Assembly (NCBI GenBank): GCA_030512295.1
Contig: JAULSR010000010.1
Coordinates: 558,001 to 622,000 of the forward strand
DNA: 64,000 nucleotides
Source of the DNA: Bombardia bombarda
Taxonomy: Eukaryota > Ascomycota > Sordariomycetes > Sordariales > Lasiosphaeriaceae
Direction of reading: 5' to 3'
This document shows, one piece after another, positions 45,280-56,859 of this stretch. The notes below the pieces were generated by a model, which saw only the letters and a list, made by a program, of their open reading frames with translations, was not told the DNA's origin and did not search any database. The stretch's first letter is position 1. Each line of letters starts with the position of its first letter. A program made the position numbers and the translations under genes.

Positions 45280-48200
45280 CTACAACTCATCCTTGACATG
45301 TCCAGTAGTCTCCTCCCCACCGCTCCCACCCCTCATTGCCTGCTCCTCCCTCCTCCTCTTCGCCAGCGCCGCAATCTCATCATCATACTCGGTCCACTCA
45401 GGCACCTGCCTCCTCGCGCGGTCGAGCTTGGGCTCCTTGGTCTGCGGGTTATTGCACAGATCAATCGTCCTGGCCGTCTTGAGCGTCTCGTCGCTGCACC
45501 ACGTCTCGCACCACAGCCACTCCTGCGGCAGGCTCTTGATGGGGATCTGGAACTGCATGTGGTTGGGCAGGTCCTGGTCGAGGTTGGCGAGCGAAGCCGG
45601 GTCGGCCGAGAGCGAGTGGTACTGCTGGCGGAGCCTGTCGCCGGCCGCGAGCTCGCGGAACCTCCGCAGGTCGACCACGTACAACGCGCTGATGTGGTAC
45701 GGCAGGTCCTTGAGGTAGTTGGCCCAGTAGCCCGTCTTCCAGAACCGGAACCCCTCCATCTCGGTGCGCGAGTCGCACATGGGCGTGAAGCCGTACGGCG
45801 CGCCGTCGAGGTCGAGCTGCACCAGGTCGTACATGTCTGTGCGCACGATCTGGTCCGCGTCGACAAAGATGACCTTGTCGAGGGACAGGGGGAAGAGCAC
45901 GTCGAGGAAGAGGATCTTGTACCCCCAGATCTCGCGCTGCTTCTCCTTTTGCTGGCGCAGCCAGTGGGGCCACTTGTACGTCACCATCTCGTACTTGAAG
46001 CCGTACTGCTCCGCCATGGTGGGGATGAAGTCCTTGAAGGAGGGGGAGAGGAACTGCTCAATGAACCAGAATTTTACCGTGTGCTTGGTGTGGCGCATCA
46101 CGCTGACCATCATGATGTTGAGCATGCGCTCGTAGAGGTGGCCGCTGGCAACGGAGAAGATGTTGATCTCGGCGTGCTCGACGTCAGAGATTGACTTGGT
46201 GGCCCTGCCCTTGCCGAGGATGCCCTCAGCGAACTTCAGCCCCTTGGCCATGATGCCAGAGTCCTCGGGCTTAGTTTCCTCTAAGACGTCTGCCAGCTCG
46301 AAACCTGGCTTGCGGGTGAGACGGGGGTAGAGGGTTGTGCCTTGGAAGTCCATCAAGGCAATCTCGGTAGTCTCGTCGCCGGGGACTGGAGACCAGCCCT
46401 GGGCTCCTACGCTCTCAATGTTGAAGATGTCCGAACTCCGGCCCTCCTTGAGCTGGATGTTGTAGACACCTGGATTGGCCTTGAACTGGAAGAAGCCGAG
46501 GTTGGCCATGACAATGGTGTCGGCAAAGTGCGGGTCCTTCTCAGTTGCGAGGACAAGCTGCACACCCCGCGGAGTGCCACCTCCTGGCAACTCTCTCGAG
46601 TGACCTTCAATGAGAATATTCTCGAGCTCGTAAACCGCCTCAATGTGCTCCGTGTTCCTTCTGGCCTTGATATCCTTGATCCGAATATTGTCCAAGTCGT
46701 CAACTGACACCTTGGAAGTGACAAGCCAGGCGGGTGGAACATCCATGCCGGCAATGAGCAACGTCTCAGATGGCACGCCAACAAAGGTGGCCGAAAGCGA
46801 CTTGACTTTTCCGCTGGCATCGAAGCTAGGGGCAGACTCAAGCACGTAGCGGTAAAACCGCTTGACGGGTAGTTCTGACAGCCCATCCTGAGGGTTCACA
46901 AACACCTTGAGATGAACCCCATCTAGCTCGGAAAGTACCTTCAAAACTGCTGCCCACTTCTGACCAACCTCGCTGGCGGGGTTGATGGCTGCCACGAAAA
47001 AGATGGTGGCGGTAGACTCATCACCGACCTCAAACGAAGTATAAGTCGAATTCCACTCCTTGTAAGCCGTAGTTCTGATAGAAGGCGCCGAGTCAAAGAT
47101 GCCCTGGGGAAGATCCGACATGCCCGAGAGAGCCGTGACCGACGTTAGCTTGGCAGCAGCCAATGGGCCTGATACCTTGTCGCCAAGCCCGAGCTCCTCA
47201 ATAGCCTTGTACACAGGAATGATTCTGTTTTCACGCTCCGTTTCTAGGAACACTTCAAGATCCTCCCTAGAGAAGTCGGCGGCCGTGACGATAGGACCGA
47301 CAATTCGGCCGTTCAAGATCAACATGTTATTGCCCGCCTTTATATTGGTGCTGGAGAGGAAGCCAGCAAGAGTGGCGTCATAGGCGGAATCGGGATCTGT
47401 CTGCCCCCCCTCGAGGATGGTCTCTAGGTCAACAAGTCGGCCAACCGTGGCGAGGCTGTCTTCTCTGATCTTGATACGTTGGTTCACGACAGAAGGGGAC
47501 TTGGATAGATCTGCTGGATTATGCACAATGTCAAGGCGCACTCCCAGCTTCTCGCGCCGAAATTGTATGGCTTGGTAAAGGAACTTCTGACCTTCGAGAG
47601 TGTCGAGATCAGCAACTACAGTCAGAGCCGCCCAATCTTCCTTGGTCGACTTCTCATCAGCGTCGATCACAGGGACCTTGCCGAAGACGCCTGTATTTTC
47701 CGTGTAGACCTTATTGACGTTAAGTATCGTGACGTCTTTGGGATCCTCAGGATAGATGAAGGCATTGCGTCGCACAGCTGCATTCTCAAGGAACTGTGCA
47801 GGAATCCAGGATTCGTCGTTAAGCTGCCCGTAGTAAACGGCTTCTTGGGTTGCCTGGAGATCTACCATGAGTTTCTGGTTCATGAGCTGGAGCCAGTTCT
47901 CCTCCCGCAGAATTGGAATACCATCAAAGAAAACAGGAGGAACATCGCCGTTGGCGTGGAGACGCTCTGTCCAATGCTTGGCCAGGTGAATTTGCTTCTC
48001 GTGCTCCTCGGAAGTGAAAATTTCACTGAATGGTAGCGTCTTGCCATCTTCTTTAATTGGGCGGTCCTTGAATGCAACCCTGAAAATTTCCTCATTCGCT
48101 GTCCCGGGCTTCGTGGCATCTAGCGAGTGTTCCAGATACGAAGCCATGGCGGCAAGACCATAGTTCTCAAGTAAATAGTACAGCACCTTCGCCTGGTCAA

Positions 48201-49734
48201 TCGCCTCACCGGTGGGGGTAAGGGGAACCAGACCAAATCGAATCGGTACCAATCTCTTCACGAAGCCCAAAAGCTGATCCACGACAAGTTTTATATCATC
48301 TGGCTTGCTGAAGTCCACAGGAACAATCAAGTTGAACATATCCTTTCGGACCTGGGGCAACCCGCGCCCGAAATGCTGGAGCAGGGTCCAGATGGATGGG
48401 GAAAAGGCGCTATAGCGCTTGTCTTTCTCCATGTTGTTGAGCCAGATGATGACTCGGCCATCTTCAATCTCGTCTCGCCAATCAAACCTGCGAGGCTCGT
48501 CATCGCTGGACTTTGCAAGCGCCACTTCGGTGTGGCCAAGGAGTGAAATGGCTTCTTGCCCAGTGAGGCCGAGGTCCAGAACGCCGTGGATGAGCTTCCG
48601 CTCGCGTCGCAGCAAATCCACCAACCCAAAGGGCTGGATTTGTCTGTCTATCAACTGAACGCCATTCATCCACAATACGTTCAACCCCGAAGGAACTAAG
48701 GCCTGTCGGTTCGCAACGTGTTCGGCTTCGAACTCACTAGAGACGTTGTGTTTTGCAAGAGAAGTGGAGTACTTGGGAAAGTCCTGGGTGAGCTTGAGTA
48801 GGGTCTCAAACGGCGAGTCACTTTGCATAATGTAAGACGCTGCCTTCATGCCGATTGACGAGAGCTCGGACTTTTCCAGAGGCTTGATGTCTTTGACCTC
48901 CTCCTCTTCATCCAGCACGACTTCAGAGCCACCAATGGGCTTTTGCGCCTCATCGGCCGGCGCCTTGCCGGTATCCGTGTCTCTGTCGTCAATGACAATG
49001 TAATCGGTCCTCTTCAGAGCCAGCTCAACTCCGTATCCGCTAACGGAGAGAGCTTCGTCGGGGTGAGCAGGACTTCTCCTATACCTGACTCGATATGATG
49101 CATCTCCCTTCCGCGAAATTGCCATAGCGGCCTCGTGATACTTTCCAAAAGCTGGCGATGTTATATCGGCATAGAGAACAACATCTTGCGAGCCAGTGCC
49201 AAATACTCGATCAAATGGCAATGTGTGGGTCTGGGACGACTTGCTCTTGACTGTTCCATGAGCTGCATCCATCTCGGACGTGCAGTATTGCTTGCCGTCT
49301 CGCAGGAACCACTGTGCGCACCCATCTTGGTTCTCGCCCAGGGACGGTTCCACCGCCGTTGCGTAGTACTGGTAGTGCGCCTCGATCCGAGGTGCAGCGG
49401 ACCGCAGGGAAAGAGCGAGCTTGAACGTGGACAGTGCCTCGGCGTTCATGTGCCCATCGCCTTGCAAAATGTCGAGGAACTTCTCGTAAAGCTCCTTGTC
49501 CGACTTGGCGTTGGTGAAGTGTCCCTTGGCGATGCGGTCGAGAAGGGCAAAGTAGGCTGTCGCATTTTCAGGGGCTGCTGTCTCGAGAAGCTCGACCAAG
49601 TACGGAGGTGTGGGAAACGCTGCCTTGAGCGCAACATTGACCGACGGCGTTGCTGCAACGTGGAGCGAAGGGAGCCATGTTGCCGTGAGGATGGCGGCAG
49701 CAAGCCCCCACGGCAACTGCGAGAGTCGAATCAT
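45280..49734 (-). CDS. UDP-glucose:glycoprotein glucosyltransferase
   Basis: An intronless 1484-aa ORF. ATG 49734 is used because the longer frame starts only with GTG. A signal peptide is visible (PWGLAAAILTATWLPSLHVAA). The long N-terminal part has the sensor made of tandem thioredoxin-like domains, with conserved-looking SPFETLLKLTQDFP, VLWMNGVQLIDRQ and KPGTANEEIFR. The GT24 catalytic domain begins with INIFSVASGHLYERML and has YKILFLDVLFPLSLDKVIF followed by the metal-binding DAD near residue 1290, then WCETWCSDETLKTARTIDLC. The C-terminus is KDEL, an ER retrieval signal. UGGT senses incompletely folded N-glycoproteins in the ER lumen and re-adds glucose from UDP-glucose so they re-enter the calnexin cycle. 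It faces away from the coatomer alpha gene across a 964-base promoter region. Confidence 0.96.
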   Translation of the reverse strand: MIRLSQLPWGLAAAILTATWLPSLHVAATPSVNVALKAAFPTPPYLVELLETAAPENATAYFALLDRIAKGHFTNAKSDKELYEKFLDILQGDGHMNAEALSTFKLALSLRSAAPRIEAHYQYYATAVEPSLGENQDGCAQWFLRDGKQYCTSEMDAAHGTVKSKSSQTHTLPFDRVFGTGSQDVVLYADITSPAFGKYHEAAMAISRKGDASYRVRYRRSPAHPDEALSVSGYGVELALKRTDYIVIDDRDTDTGKAPADEAQKPIGGSEVVLDEEEEVKDIKPLEKSELSSIGMKAASYIMQSDSPFETLLKLTQDFPKYSTSLAKHNVSSEFEAEHVANRQALVPSGLNVLWMNGVQLIDRQIQPFGLVDLLRRERKLIHGVLDLGLTGQEAISLLGHTEVALAKSSDDEPRRFDWRDEIEDGRVIIWLNNMEKDKRYSAFSPSIWTLLQHFGRGLPQVRKDMFNLIVPVDFSKPDDIKLVVDQLLGFVKRLVPIRFGLVPLTPTGEAIDQAKVLYYLLENYGLAAMASYLEHSLDATKPGTANEEIFRVAFKDRPIKEDGKTLPFSEIFTSEEHEKQIHLAKHWTERLHANGDVPPVFFDGIPILREENWLQLMNQKLMVDLQATQEAVYYGQLNDESWIPAQFLENAAVRRNAFIYPEDPKDVTILNVNKVYTENTGVFGKVPVIDADEKSTKEDWAALTVVADLDTLEGQKFLYQAIQFRREKLGVRLDIVHNPADLSKSPSVVNQRIKIREDSLATVGRLVDLETILEGGQTDPDSAYDATLAGFLSSTNIKAGNNMLILNGRIVGPIVTAADFSREDLEVFLETERENRIIPVYKAIEELGLGDKVSGPLAAAKLTSVTALSGMSDLPQGIFDSAPSIRTTAYKEWNSTYTSFEVGDESTATIFFVAAINPASEVGQKWAAVLKVLSELDGVHLKVFVNPQDGLSELPVKRFYRYVLESAPSFDASGKVKSLSATFVGVPSETLLIAGMDVPPAWLVTSKVSVDDLDNIRIKDIKARRNTEHIEAVYELENILIEGHSRELPGGGTPRGVQLVLATEKDPHFADTIVMANLGFFQFKANPGVYNIQLKEGRSSDIFNIESVGAQGWSPVPGDETTEIALMDFQGTTLYPRLTRKPGFELADVLEETKPEDSGIMAKGLKFAEGILGKGRATKSISDVEHAEINIFSVASGHLYERMLNIMMVSVMRHTKHTVKFWFIEQFLSPSFKDFIPTMAEQYGFKYEMVTYKWPHWLRQQKEKQREIWGYKILFLDVLFPLSLDKVIFVDADQIVRTDMYDLVQLDLDGAPYGFTPMCDSRTEMEGFRFWKTGYWANYLKDLPYHISALYVVDLRRFRELAAGDRLRQQYHSLSADPASLANLDQDLPNHMQFQIPIKSLPQEWLWCETWCSDETLKTARTIDLCNNPQTKEPKLDRARRQVPEWTEYDDEIAALAKRRREEQAMRGGSGGEETTGHVKDEL

Positions 49735-50698
49735 GGTCGACGGCGGTTGCCTGGGCACTATGCCCTATACTGTGGGAATTCGACCCGTGTAGAGAGTATT
49801 GTGTTGCTGTTCTTTGTCAGGAGTGTAGGTAGCTATTTAAGATTTCGAGCGGTGTCCGCCAGCGGAGGTGGAGGGGCGATCGTGGTCGAAATGGACATGC
49901 GGTTTCGTTTCGGTCTGGTTAAACGCCACGCTGGCCGCAGGCTGGACCTACGGGTTAAGGGGCGAACAAGAAACCACCACAAATTGGTGTGATATCGCCA
50001 GGTTTGAGTGTGCGTGATGTACTACGGTGTCCTCAACTGTGGTGAGGTCAAGGCAGTCCAAACGCAAAGTTACAGGTAAGGTACCTGCTTGACAATGGAA
50101 CTTTAGCTACAAGGTGGGGTCTTCCATGGTGTCTTCAACGTGTGTAAGTCGCGCCTGCCCAGGCTGTCCTGGGTTTTGAACACATCGCAGCAAAGCTTGA
50201 CCAATGTGGCATAGCGCCATGGGGAGCTTGGCTGACTGACGCAACATTTGTGGCTGGTGTCGGCGGGAAAGCCCCTGAATTCAAATGGCATACAGGGGTT
50301 TGGGCTTCGACAGCGGGGTGAAGGTGGACCCGGAAAATTGAATGTGCGTTTTGGCCTGAGGCGCCAGCCGCTGTGGCCCAGCTGTGGCCTAGGCTCCCAG
50401 GAGGTGAACGACACCCACACTTTGAGATGCCACGCTTCCCTAGGAATTGATTGATGGCTCGTGAACGCCAACAACAGCAAGCTGGCCCCATTTCCGCCCT
50501 CGCCTTCTTGAACCTCCACCACGTCACCACACTTACGGCTGTTACTTTCTGGTCGACTCTCCATCGCGACTAGAGCATAACGTCGTCTTGCTCTTCTCGC
50601 AATTCCACTTTCAGCGCTTGGTCTAAGTCGCCGTACCTTGCCTTTCCCACTATTGATGCCGGGAGCTTGAGCTCAGGCTTCGCTCCCCCACAGCTAAG
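49735..50698. other. Divergent promoter region, UGGT and coatomer alpha
   Basis: About 0.96 kb between two divergent ATGs of secretory-pathway genes. It has C/T-rich leader sequence before the coatomer start (50570-50690). ORFs in between are short and lack support. Confidence 0.5.
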
Positions 50699-53600
50699 AT
50701 GCAGGCCTCCTCAGGCATGCTTACTAAGGTATGGCTCTCTGCTCACTCTTTTTGATGCCCAGTATGCGGGCCACCGCTAACAAAACACTCAGTTCGAGTC
50801 CAAGTCGTCGCGCGCAAAGGGCATCGCATTCCACCCGAAACGGTCAGCAGCCAGAGCTTCCTCGCCACTTCGTGATCCCGACACTGACAAGATTATACCA
50901 GACCATGGATCCTCGTCGCCCTTCACTCGTCGACTATCCAGCTATGGGACTACCGAATGGGCACCCTGATTGATCGGTTCGAGGAGCACGATGGCCCCGT
51001 CCGAGGCGTCGACTTCCACAAGACACAGGTGAGACTGGGAGGGAGACTGGGGCGCGCAGGTTCGAGGGCACAAGCTTACACGGCCGACAGCCCCTTTTCG
51101 TATCCGGAGGCGACGATTACAAGATCAAGGTCTGGTCGTACCAGACTCGGCGGTGTCTCTTCACATTGAACGGGCACTTGGACTACATTCGAACCGTCTT
51201 CTTCCACCACGAACTTCCCTGGATTGTTAGCGCCAGTGATGACCAAACGATTCGGATATGGAACTGGCAGAACCGGTCGCTGCGTAAGCCAGTCGCGATT
51301 ATCTCAGATGGACCAATACTGACTGAGGGGTAGTTTGCACTATGACGGGCCACAACCATTACGCCATGTGCGCCCAGTTTCATCCCAAAGAGGACCTTGT
51401 CGTTTCCGCCTCGCTCGATCAGTCTGTTCGCGTCTGGGATAGTACGTGTTATTCTTGAATGGCGGTTCATATGATGGGGGCCACTCCCATGGCTCTGTTC
51501 ATGTTTCTGGGCGACCTCGGAAGGCTCTTCATTATGCCCCTTTTGTTTTGCCGAAGATCTCGGCGGGTCACGTCAGGAGCAAATCGCTGACCAGTCTCAT
51601 TTTAGTTTCGGGTTTGCGCAAGAAGCACTCGGCTCCAACATCCATGACGTTCGAAGACCAGGTTGCGCGCACCAATGCGAACCAGACTGATATGTTCGGT
51701 AATACCGATGCCGTCGTCAAGTTTGTACTGGAAGGCCACGACAGGGGCGTCAACTGGGTGGCGTTCCACCCCACAATGCCCCTGATTGTGTCCGCAGGAG
51801 ATGATCGTCTGGTTAAGCTTTGGCGCATGAGCGATACCAAGGCGTGGGAAGTTGATACATGCCGAGGCCACTTCATGAACGCCAACGGCTGTCTATTCCA
51901 CCCTCATCAGGACTTGATCCTCTCCGCGGGTGAGGATAAGACGATCCGTGTATGGGACCTCAACAAGCGGACCGCCGTGAACAGCTTCAAGCGTGAAAAC
52001 GACAGATTCTGGGTTATCGCCGCGCATCCAGAGATCAACCTTTTCGCGGCTGGCCACGACAATGGTGTAATGGTGTTCAAACTCGAGCGTGAGAGACCTG
52101 CATCGACCGTATACCAGAACCAGCTCTTTTATATCACCAAGGAGAAGCATGTTCGCTCTTACGACTTCCAGAAAAATGCCGAATCCCCGACCCTTCTCTC
52201 ACTGAAGAAGCTTGGCAGCCCCTGGACACCACCACGAACCTTGTCTTATAACCCCGCTGAGAGATCTGTCTTGGTCACTACACCAGCTGATGGCGGCTCG
52301 TATGAGCTCATCAACCTTCCTCGTGATGGTTCTGGAGCAATTGAACCAACTGAGTCGAAGCGGGGCCAGGGCAATTCGGCCGTCTTTGTGGCTCGTAACC
52401 GCTTTGCGGTTCTCAACACTGCTACTCAAACAATTGATATCAAGGATTTGACCAACAACACAACAAGATCATTCAAGCCACCACTTGGGACAAGCGATAT
52501 CTACTTTGGCAGCACCGGCAGCCTTCTTATTATCACCCCAACAGCTGTACACCTGTACGACATCCAGCAGAAGAAGAGCACAGCAGAGCTCACGGTAAAC
52601 GGCGTCAAGTACGTTGTATGGTCCAACGATGGTCTCTATGCTGCCCTCCTTAGCAAGCACAATGTGACAATTGTGACAAAGACTCTCGAGCAAGTTAGCA
52701 CCCTGCACGAGACAATTCGCATCAAGAGTGCCACCTGGGATGACGCTGGCGTCCTACTCTACTCGACACTTAACCACATCAAATACACCCTCCTTAATGG
52801 TGACAACGGTATTGTTCGCACCCTCGACCAGACGGTTTATCTTGTTCGCGTCAAGGGGCGGAATGTGTACTGCCTGGACCGGTCCGCGAAACCCAAGGTC
52901 TTGCATATTGACCCCACAGAATATCGTTTCAAGCTTGCGCTTGTAAAGCGAAATTATGAGGAGATGCTCAACATTATCCAAACATCTAGCCTTGTTGGGC
53001 AGTCTATTATCTCATATCTTCAGAAGAAGGGCTATCCTGAGATCGCACTCCAGTTCGTTCAAGACCCTACAACACGCTTCGAGCTTGCGATTGAGTGCGG
53101 AAACCTTGAAGTCGCCGTTGAGATGGCCAAGCAGCTAGATCGCCCTAAGCTTTGGTCGCGGTTGAGCACGGAGGCGCTCGCTCACGGAAACCATTCTGTT
53201 GTCGAGATGGCCTACCAGAAACTGAAGCACTTTGACAAGCTTTCATTCCTGTACCTCACAACAGGAGACAATGCTAAGCTTGCAAGAATGGCAAAGATTG
53301 CTGAGCACCGTGGGGATTTCACCTCGAGATTCCAGAACGCTCTTTACCTCGGCGATGTCGAGGACAGAATCCAGATGTTCAAGGAGATTGATCTATGTAA
53401 GATGTTCTTTCCCATATCAAATGACACTTGCTAACATATGTAGATCCTATGGCATACTTGACAGCAAAGACCCATGGGCTGGAAGAGGAATGCCAGTCTA
53501 TTTTGGAGGCTACTGGCCTTACAGAAGAGCAGCTGAATTTGCCCCAGTTGGGCGAGCCCCTTACCCCACCTAAGCCGGTTGTGCCAACTTTCCAAGCAAA

Positions 53601-54876
53601 CTGGCCCACAAAGGCGACATCTCAGTCCATCTTTGAGAAGGCGCTCCTTGGCCAAGTAGAGGGTCTCTCATTGGAAGACGAGCCTTCTACAACCACTAAC
53701 GGATTTGGCTTGGATGAGGCCGGCGAAGATGATGGTGCCAAGCGGACTGGTGCCCTAGCAGACGCTGACGACGACGAGGATGCCGCAGGCTGGGACTTGG
53801 GCGACGACATCATCCCAGAAGTCGAAGAGGGTTTCGTCAACGTTGAGAGTGTTGATGCTAGTGGTGGGGGTATCAGCGAAGCGGATCTTTGGGCTCGCAA
53901 CTCGCCATTGGCCGTCGATCATGTCGCTGGCGGCTCGTTCGAGACAGCGATGCAGTTGCTCAACCGCCAGGTTGGCGCGGTAAACTTTACGCCGTTGAAA
54001 CCCCGCTTCCTGGAGGTCTACCAAGCTTCCAAGACATACCTAGCTGCCTCGGTTGGCTTGCCGCCTCTGGTTAACTATGTCCGGCGGACGGTTGAGGAGT
54101 CAGACCTTAGGAAGGTATTGCCGATTATCCCTAGGGATCTGGAGTATCTGGCCGCCAACGACTTGCAGCGCGGTTATGATTCGATGAAGACGAACAAGCT
54201 AGAGGAGGGCTTGAAGATCTTTAAGGATATTCTGCACTCGGTGCTGGTCAATGCGGTTGGCAGCGAGAGCGAGGCGGCAGAGGCCAAGAAGCTGATCACT
54301 TCGGCCAGCGAGTATTCCGTTGCTATGGCGATTGAGCTTGGGCGCAGACAGCTTGGGAAGCAGGAGGACATCAACAAGAACCCGCAACTGCTGAAGCGGA
54401 GCTTGGAGCTGTCAGGATACTTCACCATCCCGAAGATCGAGGTGCCGCATCGCCAGCTTGCGCTGCACAGTGCCATGACGCTGGCGCACCGGACGAAGAA
54501 TTATAACTCGGCACTGGGATTCGCTAATAGGATATTGGCAAATGGAGGGGCGAGCAAGATTTTGGAGAATGTGAGTTATCTTTAGGTTGAGGGAAAGTCT
54601 GGTTGATGGTTTGCTGACATGTTGCGATCACAGGCAAGGAAGATCAAGGCTCAGTGTGAGCGAAATCCCCACGACGCAGTCGAGATCGAGTTTGATCAGT
54701 TTGCCGAGTTTGAAATTTGTGCGGCTAGCCACACGCCCATCTATAGCGGGGCGGCGTTTGAGGAGTGCGCGTTTGACGGGTCAAAGTACCAGCCTAAGTT
54801 CAAGGGGAGCATCTGCGCTGTGTGTGAGGTGTGCGAGGTCGGTAAGCATGGAAGTGGATTGAAGCTGTTTGCGTAG
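50699..54876 (+). CDS. Coatomer subunit alpha (COPI)
   Basis: Eight exons, 50699-50728, 50793-50842, 50902-51028, 51091-51283, 51334-51441, 51606-53396, 53444-54570 and 54634-54876, encode about 1222 aa, the usual length. The N-terminal ~330 residues form a WD40 propeller: FESKSSRAKGIAFHPKR, GTLIDRFEEHDGPVRGVDFH, GGDDYKIKVWSYQTRRC, SASDDQTIRIWNWQNRSL, SASLDQSVRVWD, then SAGDDRLVKLWR. A second propeller and an alpha-solenoid follow. The C-terminal domain that binds epsilon-COP contains ARKIKAQCERNPHDAVEIEF and a cysteine pair in SICAVCEVCEVG. Alpha-COP with beta' and epsilon forms the outer COPI coat that carries retrograde Golgi-to-ER traffic and reads dilysine cargo. All phases match. The 5' half is cut by five short introns, the 3' half by two. 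Confidence 0.96.
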
Positions 54877-55881
54877 GTATGTGGGTGTGTTTCGCTTTAT
54901 ATCAGGCAGGCAGGCAGGTGGCTCTTAAGTTTTGTTGCATGTTGTGTAGGGGGGCTTGTTCACAAATGGCGAAGGAAGAATAGTGAATTCGAAGAGATAG
55001 GGAGAGAAAGAATATGTAATGATGCTACACAAAAAGAGGCAGAGAGAGAGAGAGAGAGAGACCACAACAGTGCTCACGCAAGAGAATACGCGAGATAAGT
55101 TGAAGAGTGTAGTGGGTTATTTTGTGTTGAGATGGGGTGGTTTGTGTATGGATGATCCACGTTGCTGTTGCTGGTTATGTTGATATGATTTTGGTTACGG
55201 AGGTGAGCAGCCAGCATGTCATCCAAGTCAGTCAATTAAGTTAATTGAGTAGCACAATGAATGGGGCGATGGTGGCGGCGGACAAGATAAAAATGTATGT
55301 GTTGGTTAGGGTTATTAAGTGTTGATTTCACTTAATCTCTTGAGATGCAAGTACGTTGTATGTGAGGTAGCAGATACCCATTTACAACCATAAGTGAATT
55401 TGACAGCTGCAGCAGAAGGAATAGCAACTACTTGAAGAAAAAAGCCCGTCATCCCTTTAATTTTCAGGTATTGTGTGAATTTGTTTATTCGTTTAGAGGA
55501 GGTAGCCGCCCTGTTCTCCACCTAATTGCCATCTATGATGACCTAAAGCGTATCATTACATACAGGCAATCATAATAAAAATACTCGCCACAACGGATAA
55601 GTTGCGCGCGCGCGCGTGTGCTGTATTGCCTCTCTTTCCCGCCTTCTCCCCATCGAGCCATCCATTTATTCCCTCCAGAATCCACTTTCTCTTCCGTCTT
55701 TTACCTGTATGTATATAGACGGTTCGTTTCTCTCTCTAGTAGAAAAACAGCAGGCAAATAGTCCATAAGAATAGGACTATTATTTCCTCTACCCTCTTTT
55801 CATGAAAGAAAAAGAAATAAGGAGTTATCGTTGCTCTGTTTCACAACAATATGAAGATTGGTGGGGGTATTTTCTACCTAT
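54877..55881. other. Convergent intergenic, coatomer alpha and RPN12 ends
   Basis: About 1 kb with simple repeats: GGCA tetramers (54905-54918), a GA-run (55040-55060) and a GC dinucleotide run (55607-55617). The remainder is AT-rich 3' UTR-like sequence. No gene was recognised. Confidence 0.5.
55040..55060. repeat. GA dinucleotide repeat
   Basis: About ten tandem AG units lie downstream of the coatomer alpha gene. This is a simple microsatellite. Confidence 0.85.
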
Positions 55882-56859
55882 CTACACAATCGTCTCGAGC
55901 TGGCGGGCGTAGCCGAGGACATTCTCAATAATCATCTGGCTCGTCTCCTTTTCCTCGGCCTCCTTACCAGCCTCGTTCGCGGAGGCGGAGGCGGACCGGA
56001 AGGTAATCTTGCCGTCCTTAACGATCCAGTTGCGGCTGCGGGCGAACTCGACGACGGCGCCTTCGGAGTCGAGGAAGAGGAGCGATTTTGTCGACGAGAG
56101 GGGCAGGAAGTGGTAGGCGCTCTCGGTGTTGTCGGCGACCGTGGAGCGGAGTCGGGAGGTGAGGATCTGAGAGTACAGTTAGATTGATAAGTATGCGATT
56201 GTGTAAGACGGTTATAAATCACGGGGTTATGAAACTATGAACGGGTTTGGTTGTCGCTTGGGGCTGCAAGAAGAAAAGGGATAGGAGGCAATTACCTCGG
56301 AGAAGACGGCGTACTCGTCGTAGGGTACATTACTTTTATCTGGGCAGGGCACTGGGTTATTCTTCAAGGCGATGTTGTACGAGCCCAACGCCAGCCCCTG
56401 TTCGAGATTGATAGGGTAGCCGAGAAAGTTGTGTTTCTCGAGGGTTTCCATCGAGCCCCCATGGCGCGTAATGAGGGACTCGAGCTCCTGGTGGTACAAT
56501 TCGTTGAATTTCTTGTCAGTGAGGAGGTAGAGCAGGTAGAGACTTGTGATCTTGTCGCGCTCGTCAAGGTTGGGCTTAAGGACCGAGTCGGGCAGTTCGT
56601 AGAAGTCCCTGAGCTTGGCAAAGTAGTCGGTGAAGACCTTATAGTCCTCTGCGCGGATTGAGGCCAGGGCGCCCAGCTCGAATGTCTCGCGCGCTAGTCC
56701 GAGGAGGGTCGGGTTGGTGGTGGAGGCGGGGGTGAGGGCGTTGAGCTGGAGGAGGAGCTTCTGGGCTTTGGAGAGGAGGGAGGAGGCGTCGGCGTAGGAG
56801 AGGGTAGACGATTGCGACTTGAGCTGGGTGAGGGCCTGGTGAAGCTGTCGTTCTGCCAT
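55882..56859 (-). CDS. RPN12: 26S proteasome regulatory subunit Rpn12
   Basis: Two minus-strand exons, 56859-56296 and 56166-55882, encode about 282 aa. Helical repeats dominate the first part (AERQLHQALTQLKSQSSTL, ETFELGALASIRAEDYKVF, YFAKLRDFYELPDSVL). The winged-helix/PCI-like end has ILTSRLRSTVADNTESAY and TKSLLFLDSEGAVVEFAR, and the protein ends TSQMIIENVLGYARQLETIV, which resembles the C-terminal helix of Rpn12/PSMD8. Rpn12 is a lid subunit of the 19S regulatory particle; its C-terminus completes lid assembly and joins lid to base. The intron (GTAATT...CTCTCAG) is phase 0. A frame extending upstream of ATG 56859 to 57150 lacks conservation-like sequence and is rejected as coding. Confidence 0.92.

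Noticed and set aside
45238..46194. 318-codon plus-strand ORF
   Set aside because: It mirrors the catalytic domain of UGGT and has no family resemblance of its own.
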